From NCBI RefSeq assembly GCF_032854445.1, contig NC_088296.1, positions 15,365,485 through 15,429,484 on the forward strand: a DNA stretch of 64,000 nt, written 5' to 3'. Positions 29,210 to 41,200 of the stretch are shown piece after piece. Position 1 is the first letter of the stretch, and every line of letters starts with the position of its first letter. The position numbers and the translations under genes are program-made. Below the pieces are notes generated by a model. It ran no database searches. It had not been told where the DNA came from and worked only from the letters and a program-made list of their open reading frames with translations. Origin of the DNA: Liolophura sinensis. Taxonomy: Eukaryota; Mollusca; Polyplacophora; Chitonida; Chitonidae.

Positions 29210-32200
29210 CAATACAGACACCTGTGATGCAAAATGCAGGTGTAAGGAAAAACATGAGGTATTAAAGCAATGTTAAAAAGTGAGATTTACACGTAACTTA
29301 TCTTCACAGAGTATATTTGCTTAAGGGGGAGACTTTGTTGTCACAACATGGCAGCATTTTGTCTAGTTCATATAATACATATATTGGACATATAGTGGCC
29401 TCCATGGTCTGTTGGTCTGGTGGTTTGCACGCTAGTGCAGCTAGCACAGTGACCTACTAGTAGGGGCCTCTCTCCAATGTGGTCTCTGCGAGTTCAAGCA
29501 ACCTGCAGATGTTCATGGGTTTTCCTTGGGTTCTGCACGGTTTCCTTCCACCATCGTATGAGTGAAATATTTTTGAGTACAATGTAAAACATCAATCAAA
29601 TAAATATACACAAGGACATAGTCAAACTGATTTCATGAGAAATGGTTTCGAGCTAGCTTGACAGTTGCAGGTTAATGTTGCCAAGTTATGTTGCCATGTT
29701 GGTTTATAAGTGTTAAAACATCTGATAGTGTGAACGGATCAAGAGTGAAAATATTGGGTAATGAACGGTATTAAAATGTCATTGAAATTAATTTGTGGGA
29801 ATGGTATTGTCATGTCACTCTTAAAATCAATTAATGGAAGGGGGGATAACTCCCATGTGCAGGCGGCACCACTGACAGCGCTGGAGACAATAGTTCAAAA
29901 CCTAGAGAAGATGATGACCAGTGAATCAAGCCTTGAACCTCAACAAACTAAAGCTCTCACGGCTGTACGGAAGGCTGTAAAACTGTCAGCCAATGGAAGC
30001 AGCCTGTCAGCGGTTCAGGCGGCGCAAACACTGGCAATAGTCTCCCTGGCTGCCCAGCTCGCAGAGGAGTCCTTGAAACTCGGCATTAAACCTAGCTGCT
30101 TTTTCGACCTCTTCGGAAAATTAAATATGGCCGCCTTGGAGGCCAACAAACTCGCCGAAGGTGTTTCTGACATTGAAGAACAAGTTGAAGGGAATAGTAT
30201 TGATGCCGCAGACATTGTCTTGTCTGTTCCATCAGACTTTCAGCAGCCACCTACTGTTCTGGAAGACCTCCTTCAGTCTGATGAAAAGCATCAGGCTTTG
30301 GCAGAGACATTGCCGACTGTGCTCTTGTCGCGGCCATGCACTGCCCCTAAGGTTTGTGCCAGTTTTTGTGTGTGTGTTGTATCCCATGTTGTGGCACACA
30401 CTGTTACAACTCTCTCCTTTGTCACTTAAACGTCAACATTGTTTTGGTTTCTCAGAAATTCCTGCACTTAATACTAAATAGTGTTATTTTGTTACTTATA
30501 CAATGTACCTGGATGGAGCATGTATTGAATTTATATTGATTCTCTTTCTTGATTTACTATGCAAAATTTTCACACCTTTTTTGTCTTCTACACTATGCAC
30601 ATCTCTCTGTCTGTTATGACTGGAGCAATTTTTACACATGTGCCGTTCATGTTTTATGTGTGTCCATCTAAAGGACATTTGACCATTGTGTCCATTATCC
30701 CTACCCCTGTGGCATAAAGCCAAAATCATCCTTTCCTATGAGGAGACCTCCGTGGCTCAGTTGGTTAGCGCATTAGTCCAGTGTAATGACCCAGGAGCCT
30801 CTCATCAGTGCAGTCACTGTGAGTTCAAGTCCAGCTCATGCTGGCTTCCTCTCTGGCCGCAAGTGAAAAGGTCTGCCAGCAACCTGGTCGTGGGTTTCCC
30901 CTGGGTTCTGCCTGGTTTCCTCCCACCATAATGCTGGCCGCCATTGTATAAGTGAAATATTCTTGAGTACGGCGTAAAACACCAATCAAATAAATAAACT
31001 CAATAAATCCATTCATATGGAGACCAATGGATACGAGAGCTACAGCCATCACTGAGAGTCGCACTGCCTCAAGAGCATAACTGTATTTTTCTCATCATAA
31101 TTTCCAGTTCTTATGAAAATTGTTTCACAGGATAATTAGTGTAGTAAATAACAATTATAGGCCAGCAAACTTTGCGGGGCCACCGTGGCTCAGTTGGTTA
31201 GCGCACTAGCGCAGCGTAATGACCCAGGAGTCTCTCACCAATGCGGTCACTGTGAGTTCAAGTCCAGCTTATGCTGGCTTCTTCTCCGGCTGTAAAATGG
31301 GAAGGTCGTGGGTTTCCCCCGGGCTGAGCCCAATTTCCACCCATCATAATTCTGGCCGCCATCGTGTAAGTGAAATATTCTTGAGTACGGTGTAAAACAA
31401 CAATCAGATAAATAAATTGTTGGTTGTAACCATGGTTACAGCATCAGCATGTAGATATGTGAGTGTCTTCCATTAGCAAGGATCAGTATTTCTGATCATT
31501 ATCAGTATGTATGTATGGGTGTAATTTGTGATAGATGTGGATTATTCATGCTGTAGTCTATAAACTGATTATCATCCAAGTATATCCAGGTACATATTTC
31601 ATTCTTAACAAATGCAAACTCTTCCCAGAATTTGAACTATACTTTTTTAACCAGCAACCTGCGGATGGTCGTAGGTTTCCCCCGGGCGTTTCCACCCACC
31701 ATAATGCTGGCCGCCATCGTATCAGTGAAATATTCTTGAGTACGGTGTAAAACACCAATGAAATTAATAAATAAATAAACCTTAACCGATGCTTAAATTG
31801 GCACCTTCAGACCCAGACCTCCCATACGACTACCCAGTTAGGAACTTTACCCCATGTTGATGCACCCGGGGCAGACGTCATGTCTCACAAATCTTCCCAA
31901 AATGTCGCCTTTTCTGACAGCCCTGGGTATAAGGAGACGGTTGATGTATTCACCCAGTGGAATGAGCGCGATGCTCTGGGTGGCATCTCACCAGAAAGCT
32001 TGGAGGTACATCTGGACTTGTGTCTGGGTTTGGATTTATATTTGTGTGCGGGTGTATTGGCCCGTTAGCCTGCATACAGTGCAGTGAAATAAATAACATT
32101 TTCTAACCGTGTGGTCTTAGGTAATAATATCCTGTGTTGGTTATTTAATTCTCACAATAACTTTATTGTGTCACAGTATGATTCCACCTCCATTATGTCA

Positions 32201-35200
32201 CAGTTAATGACTCCAGCTTCATTTTGTCACAGTTAATGACTCCATCCTCATTTTGTCACAGTTCATGACTCCAGCTTGATTTTGTCACAGTTCATGACTC
32301 CAGCTTCATTTTGTCACAGTTCATGACTCCAGCTTCATTTTGTCACAGTTGATGACTTCAGCTTCGTCATGTCACAGTTCATGACTCCAGCTTCATTTTG
32401 TCACAGTTCATGACTCCAGCTTCATTTTGTCACAGTTCATGACTCCAGCTTCATTTTGTCACAGTTCATGACTCCAGCTTCATCATGTCACAGTTAATGA
32501 CTCCAGCTTCATCATGTCACAGTATGACTCCAGCTTCATCATGTCACAGTTCATGACTCCACCTTCATTTTGTCACAGTTCATGACTCCAGCTTCATCAT
32601 GTCACAGTTCATGACTCCAGCTTCATTTTGTCACAGTTCATGACTTCAGCTTCATCATGTCACAGTTCATGACTCCAGCTTCATTTTGTCACAGTTCATG
32701 ACTCCAGCTTCATTTTGTCACAGTTCATGACTCCAGCTTCATTTTGTCACAGTTCATGACTCCAGCTTCATTTTGTCACAGTTCATGACTCCAGCTTCAT
32801 CATGTCACAGTTAATGACTCCAGCTTCACTTTGTCACAGTTCATGACTCCAGCTTCATTTTGTCACAGTTCATTACTCCAGCTTCATCATGTCACACTTA
32901 ATGACTCCAGCTTCATTTTGTCACAGTTCATTACTCCAGCTTCATTTTGTCACAGTTCATTACTCCAGCTTCATTTTGTCACAGTTCATGACTCTAGCTT
33001 CATTTTGTCACAGTTCATTACTCCAGCTTCATTTTGTCACAGTTCATTACTTCAGCTTCATCATGTCACAGTTAATGACTCCACCTTCATTTTGTCACAG
33101 TTAATGACTCCAGCTTCATTTTGTAACAGTTCATTACTCCAGCTTCATTTTGTCACAGTTCATGGCTCCAGCTTCATTTTGTCACAGTTAATGACTTCAG
33201 CTTCATCATGTCATAGTTAATGACTCCAGCTTCACTTTGTCACAGTTCATGACTCCAGCTTCATTTTGTCACAGTTAATGACTTCAGCTTCATCATGTCA
33301 CACTTAATGACTCCAGCTTCATTTTGTCACAGTTAATGACTCCAGCTTCATCATGTCACAGTATGACTCCAGCTTCATTTTGTCACAGTCACTGCCACTT
33401 CTTTATGCCACATTCACTTCAACTTCATTATTGCAGTAGGACTCTTGCTTCATTATGTCACAGTATTACTCTCATTTCATTATGTGCCAATATGACCCCA
33501 GCTTCACAGCATGACTCTTATTCCAGTATGTCACAATATGACTTCCCACCTCATTTGTCTACAATTACACGGCTGTTGCATTATGGCTGAAATGATAGCT
33601 CAGGTTGAAGCAGAATTGACCACCGTTATCTTTCAGCCTGTATTAAGTAATATGTTATTGCCATTTGTGAAATCAGGAATCAGTGATAAACTACACAGAT
33701 TTCGTGGACTAAATTACCTCGAGTGTCGTGGGGTTTACCATCATGTGCCTATAAGGAATGGATCGGAATTTATGTGGCCTGTTTAAGGTTTATAATTCAT
33801 GTTGAGGTTAATGATTTGAATGAACAGATAACATGTTTGTACTGCATAAAATCTAATTAAAAAACTGAATTTTAACTTATGTAGTAATACCGGTATTATA
33901 GTACCATAGTACTTGTGTGTTGGTTGTTGTACAGTTACATGTAGTTGTTTGAATGGTATAAAAATTTGGATGAATATGTTCATAGATACTTTATATTACT
34001 GTAATTTTTTCAACTTTTTCACATGTTTGCAAGCTGTTTATTCAAGCATCTTCTGAAGGCATTCTTCTGTGTTAACTGATAAAATTATACTTTTTGCGAA
34101 GAGGGGAAATGGGTCAATCTATCCAATGTAAGTTAGTCTGAAAAATCAAATTAAAAATGTGCATAAATTGCATTGAAAGTTGCTCTTTCATGTGTGAAAA
34201 GGTTGAGGATTTAGAGGACTCACTGTGGTAGGTTTTTAGTTTGCAGTTAATTTATGTAACTGTCTATTATGACAACAGACTAATAGTTAACAAAATGTTT
34301 TCACAACTGAAAGCTGTTTGTTGTGTGGTAAACATGGTAACGGTGTGAATTTTGTATATCAACTGGGATTGAGCTGTGAATTGAAAATCTGTATGTGACT
34401 TACAACTGACATGAATTTACCAATGTGTAAGCCTGTTTTTAGCATATTTTTAATATTCAAGGAAATTGAAGGAAATTGAATTAAATACATGTGGGCATTT
34501 ACTTTCCAAAAAGCTATGATGACTCATTTTCTCAAGTTCAAATACAGGAGGGAGCTTCCTTGGCTCAGTTGGTTAGCGCGCTAGCAACGTAATGACCCAG
34601 GAGCCTCTCACCAATGTGGTGGCTGTGAGTTCAAGTCCAGCTCATGCTCCATAAGTGGGAAGGTCTGTCAGCAACCTGCGGATGGCCAAGGGTTTCCCCG
34701 GGCTCTACTCAGTTTCCTCCCACCATAATGCTGGCTACCGTTAAGTGAAATATTCATCAGTACAGGATAAATCACCAATAAATTGATTTATTTAATTGTA
34801 ATAAATAAATAAATAAATAAATCAAATACAGGAACTTCTTTCACTTTATGTTGTATATTATATGGAAGTGATACATTTGTTGTTCTTGCCTTTGAAAATT
34901 TTGACCTTGAAATCTTGAATTGAACATGTCGAAGGTCCCATTCCAGACCACACAGGGCTTTATTGAGAACATGACTGTACCAGCTGTAGCCCTCAAGTTA
35001 AATGTTTGAAATATATTTCTTGTGTTCACATGAGATATTAGATTTATAGATCGTCTTATTTTATATTTACTTAACAATACATTCTCTGTAATACAGTGTC
35101 AGAACTTTGATTAAAATTAAAACATTTTAAACAGACATTTTTGTCCAATGGCTGCATTACGACTGCATTGGCGTGAAGCCATGATCATTCATTCATTTCT

Positions 35201-38200
35201 TGTATAAGACTGTTTGACTGAAAATTGTGAATTTTTGTATTTAAAAATATGTTTTTATTAATTGACAGCCGACTTCAAATGAAAATCTCAATTTATCCAC
35301 TGCTTCAAATGATGAAATTCGTGAAATGATGTCAAAAAGTCGGGCATCGCTGCGCAGCGAATACAAAGCAAGACTCACGGAGACAAAGTTAGCAGTGGAG
35401 GATCGCAGATCTAAGTCCCCAGCCGTCTCCATCCCGTCCCTTCACTCATTGGATGAGGATCAGCTAATCGAAGATGACGAAGACCTGGACACATTGTTGC
35501 CAGATAATCGCAAAGGTAATTTAATACAGTACGTGGATATCTTAATATTTCTATATGGCCACTGAGGCCAAATCCAGCTCATGCTGGCTTCCTCTCCAGT
35601 CATATGGGAGAAGATTGTCGGCATCCTGCAGATGGTGGTAGGTTTCCGTGGGATCCTTCCCTGACTATACTATGTCACCATCTTTGTGAGTTATTTTTTT
35701 CTGTCACCTTTGGTGGAATAGTCCACAAGCCCTCAGTGGTTTTATTTCCTGCCGATCGTTTTATAATTTGATCAAATATTTTAAAATTTCATTTGTTTAT
35801 CGGATGAAGAAGTGAAATAAAACTAAAAATATCTTGGCATTTAAATCCTGCATTGCATGTACAGACTTAAGTAAATCCACATCATGAAGGAGGCCATGGC
35901 CAAGTGGTTAAAGGTATTGAAAACAAACCTTTTAAAACTCGTTTAACAGAATAATAATTACTGAATTTCATGTCAAGGCTGTGTTTGAAGATCATGTAAG
36001 TTATGTCAGACCACAATGTCAAACATCAACCAAGTATTAAAGGATTAATGAAAAAGTAACTCAAAAAACAAAAATTATGGTTACAATGGGATCAAAAATT
36101 ATTCCAAAAAATGAATTTTTTTATATTTGATGTCTATGCTTTTTCCCTTAATTACCCCCAGCCTCTATTTTACACTTATTTGGGTCAATGGTCAGCAAGT
36201 GTTAGAAATAGCATCAGTGTTGAACTTACAACGAATGTTTGGCTTCCAGAGCTTCATGTATATAGCACCTCCATTGATGGACTCTTAATATTACCTCAGA
36301 GTTCCTTTGACAGCGTGGCTCAGTTGGTTAGCGCACTAGCACAGCGTAATGACCCAGGAGTCTCTCACCAATGTGGTCGCTGTGAGTTCAAGTCCAGCTC
36401 ATGCTGGCTTCCTCTCCAGCCATAAGTGGGAAGGTCTGTCAGCAACCAGCAGATGGTCGTGGGTTTCCCCTGGGCTCTGCCCGCTTTTTTCCCACCATGA
36501 TGCTGGCCGCCGTCGTATAAGTGGAATATTCTTGTGTATGGCGTAAAACGCCAATCAAATAAATAAATAAATACTTTGACAGCTATACTAGTATATATGC
36601 ATCATATGAAGGCTACTGACACCATATATATCCGTATCCTGTCACTGAGTCACCATGTCATGAATTTATCCTGCAAAGACTCCTCAACTGAGTGCAAAAG
36701 ACCGACGTATAGGTGAATCACTTCAAAGATGTGACCATTGTATTCACAGCCTAACGTAAGAAGATAACCTACACAGCAGGCAGATTTGACATCTGCAGGA
36801 TGTGAGAATTTGTTTGTGCCTCACGTGACCATTGTTATCCAATGAAAAAGCAGAGTATTTTGTCTGATATGGGACAAAATCATATATTACCGTCATCACT
36901 ATACATACAATCAACAAGCTACTTAATTTCAATTCTGACCATTGGTCATTGAGTATAGGATGTGATCTGTAGCTGTCAAAATTACTTTGTTAGAGCGGAG
37001 CCCGAATTGGGGGCATTTAGCTGGTTTTGCATTCACAAACTATTCTTTTCATTGACTTTTTTTTTAATATTTCTGACCATTGACGGAAAATATGGGTGAA
37101 GAGGTGTTATTAAGAAATGTAAAATATGCCTAAAAAAAAAAATTTTTTTCTAATGTTTTTGCCGTATATTTCCTTTTTTTTGTTATACATGTTAAAACCA
37201 TAAACTTGTAAATAAATGTGTATTCATTTGTTTTCAGACAGCACAGGGTCATACACAGCCGACAAGGGTACCTCCCCACCCTCAGCCAGGAGAAATAAAC
37301 AATCTGCCTCACCCTCAGTGCGCACACCTCTCACACCCCGCACACCTTATACCCCTCGCACCCTGCAAACCCCTCAGATTCCCCATAGCCCGACTCGGGG
37401 ATCTGCTCGGGGGTCTGCTCGGGGGTCTGCTCGGGGGTCTGTTCAGGGATCTTCCTGGTCACAGCAGAGGTAAGAGTGGCTGATAATGTCCTATATGTAT
37501 ATATACATGTATATATATAGCCCCTTGTCACCATTCAGAGAACATTCTATTTCATTCAGTGCATGAAATGCCAAATATATGAGACCGAATATGACGGGAC
37601 TCAGGTGATACTAGAGTTTCCACATACCCCTTGGTCATGTCCTTGCGCAGGGATATGTAGACATGCAGACGCAAAATGTAAGCAGCATTGGAGACATTTA
37701 ACTTTTGTTTAACAAAAATTACTTTTTCTCATCTGCATTGATCATGACCCTCCCACCATAATGTTGGTGATAGTCGAAATATGAAGTGAAATAATCTTGA
37801 GCACAAAACTCTCACTGGATTAGAGTAATGAAAAATGCATTGGGAGCTTTGGAAGAGTTTCCTCCAGAGAGATCAGATGAAGTCCTAGCTAGAACAGTTT
37901 GGCCTTTGTTTGTGGCCTAAAAACAGGATTGACTGGGATGCTTACATTTGTCCCTTGAATGGCTCTGTAATTCCTAGTTAAATCCATGTCTGAAAGCTCC
38001 TGTGTCTGGACACAAATCAGTTTTGTCCCTGGCTGTTCATCACAACATCAGTGTGTTGGAAGTAAACAAGGGAACTTGACATAGTGAGTGCTGAGTGAGA
38101 TTTCCCCGCATCATGCACAGCGAAAATCGATACTATGGCATCAAAAAAAAAAAAAAACAACAAAATCACCGCAATCACAATCTTTTGTCGTGCCATTCTC

Positions 38201-41200
38201 TTCATGCCTTTCGTTTGACTTTGACCTAAATCAGCTCTTCTGTGACTCGTGCAGTGAAGTAGCTCCAAGCACTGCAATGTGGTCAACAGCTATGCATGAC
38301 AATTCTGACAGTTACATAACTGTATGATACAGTCAGTGAACATTAATATCTTTAGAAATTAACATTGATGAGAGCCTTCCTTCAGTATCAGAAGGCTCTG
38401 AATTCATTTACACAAACACACTGTAAAGATTTAAAGATTTTATTCCTGAGTACGCAGGATACATAAACGGAGACAATTCTGGAGGCAGGTGGCCTCCAAT
38501 TTTGCTCAGTGTTACATCTCAGAAATGCTCTTTATGGTGATGAGTTTGTTTACTGGCGACCTCCTGGGGGTATGTTGGTTTACAGTTGCCTGAGGTTGAT
38601 AATATTAAAATATAAAATCTACCTGTATACCCCTGGAAGGTCACAGTAAAACTGATATGGGCACCTCCATGGCAGAGGTGGCTAGTGTGCCGGCAGGTCA
38701 CGATGAACTGAGAGTCTCTCACCAATGCAGTCACTGTGAGTTCAAGCTTATCTCATGCTGGCTTCCACTCCGGCAGTACATGGAATGATTTGGCAGGAAC
38801 CTGCAGATGGTCGTGGCTTTTCCCAAGGCTCTATGGTTTCTCCTCGGTTTTTCGGGTATGGCACAGAAGTAACTAAATATAACTAATGGATGTATTGTGT
38901 GTAGGTATATAAACCCACCCTAAAGTCAGCCTTGTCTCTCTGAATGTTCGTTTCAGGAAGCCCTCAGTGGAGAAGGACGTTAACCCCATCGTGCAGGAAT
39001 ACCTGGAGAGCTACGGCGGAGTGGTCAGTTTTAAGGAGGACCTCAGCAAGCTGCTGATGGACAAAGGTATCAACACATTTATGAGAATTATACCGTATCC
39101 TTGATATCAAAATGGGGCCGCTTTGGTGGCATAATGGTATAGAGTGTCTGCCTCAAGTCAGGACCCATGTCAGGTCAGACCAGGATGGCACTACCATGCT
39201 GGGCACTAAACACTGACAGGATAGAGTAAGGAAATAGGACAGTGTAATATTGTGACTCAGTGGGGTGTCATGCCTGATGTCTTCAGCATGATACTTTAGT
39301 GTGACGGCACTTTAACGATATGGACTCGGCATTGTGTCACACGTAGTGACTCCTCGTTGTCATGGACTCAACATTGTGCCACACGTAGTGACTCCTCGTT
39401 GTCATGGACTCAACATTGTGCCACACCTAGTGACTCCTCATTGTCATGGACTCAACATTGTGCCACACCTAGTGACTCCTCGTTGTCATGGACTCAACAT
39501 TGTGCCACACCTAGTGACTCCTCGTTGTCATGGACTCAACATTGTGTCACACCTAGTGACTCCTCCTCGTCATACGATGGAAAAATGCGTTACTTCGTCA
39601 GAACGATCCAGAAACTGAACAGTACATTATAATGACCACACATTATGGTACAGCAAAACCGTGATGATACAGCATGGTACACTACTGAACAGTTCAAGCT
39701 AGACCATGCGGTACTGCTCAAAAAAGTCCAAAAACTGAATAGGACAGTACTGCCTTGTCAGAGATCATATGCTACAGCACAGCATAACCATGACTGTACA
39801 GTACACTACTGAACAGTTCAAGCTAGACCATGCAGTACTGCTCACAAAACGCTCACATACGCTACAGCACAGCATAACCATGACTGTACAGTACACAACT
39901 GAACAGTTCATGCTAGACTATGCGGTACTGCTCACAAAAGTCCAAAAACTGAACAGGACGGTGCTGCCTAGTCAGTGACCATACGCTACAGCACAACATA
40001 ACCATGACTGTACGGTACACAACTTAACAGTTCAAACTAGACCATGCAGTACTGCTCACAAAAGTCCAAAAACTGAATAGGACAGTGCTGCATAGTCAGT
40101 GATCATACGCTACAGCACAACATAACCATGACTGTACGGTACACAACTGAACAGTTCAAACTAGACCATGCAGTACTGCTCACAAAAGTCCAAAAACTGA
40201 ATAGGACAGTGCTGCAAAGTCAGTGATCATACGCTACAGCACAGCATAACCATGATTGTACGGTACACAACTGAACAGTTCAAACTAGACCATGCAGTAC
40301 TGCTCACAAAAGTCCAAAAACTGAACAGGACAGTGCTGCCTAGTCAGTGATCATATGCTACAGCACAGCATAACCATGACTGTACGGTACACAACTGAAC
40401 AGTTCAAACTAGACCATGCAGTACTGCTCACAAAAGTCCAAAAACTGAACAGGACAGTGCTGCCTAGTCAGTGATCATACGCTACAGCACAGCATAACCA
40501 TGACTGTACGGTACACAACTGAACAGTTCAAACTAGACCATGCAGTACTGCTCACAAAAGTCCAAAAACTGAATAGGACAGTGCTGCCTAGTCAGTGATC
40601 ATACGCTACAGCACAACATAACCATGACTGTACGGTACACTACTGAACAGTTCAAGCTAGACTATGCAGTACTGCTCACAAAAGTCCAAAAACTGAATAG
40701 GACGGTGCTGCCTAGTCAGTGATCATACGCTACAGCACAGCATAACCATGACTGTACAGTACACAACTGAACAGTTCAAGCTAGACCATGCAGTACTGCT
40801 CACAAAAGTCCATAGACTGAATAGTAATACAGCAGCTGAGCAGTCAGTATTGTGCTGGTCTGAGCAAAACAGCCCAATAGTGCAGCACTCACATATAAAG
40901 GCAGCCATTTTACCTTTTTCTGCTTTTTTTCTCTACTATATTGATTATTTTTGACAAAAATTATTTCCTTAAAATTTGTTAGTTTTTCCAGAAAATATAA
41001 GGAAAAAGGAAATAGTCTTTTTGAGACTCCCATTATAAGGAAGTTCTTTTTCTGTCTCATCTCTCAAAATTTATTTATTTATTTTTTTATTTAAAAGATT
41101 TATCAGTGTTGTGTCTGATACAGGCAAAGCAGCTAAATGTTAGAGTTATGATTATCACAAAATGTGGTTGTACCTTGTAGACATGATGACAACCAGCCAG

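Noticed and set aside
30738..31260. tRNA genes suggested by A-box and B-box sequences
   Set aside because: They are heads of SINE copies followed by the SINE body and (AAAT)n tail, and do not fold as a complete tRNA.
32831..33590. ORFs of 71-129 codons in the 29-bp satellite
   Set aside because: They are repetitive translations of the intron 15 array with no supporting start or splice signals.
33580..33650. Candidate small exon around a VEAELTT peptide
   Set aside because: The donor (GTTATC) and acceptor are poor, and exons 15 and 16 already join in phase 0.
39334..39632. Two overlapping ORFs of 91 and 94 codons
   Set aside because: They are frames through the 43-bp SINE-derived tandem repeat in intron 18.
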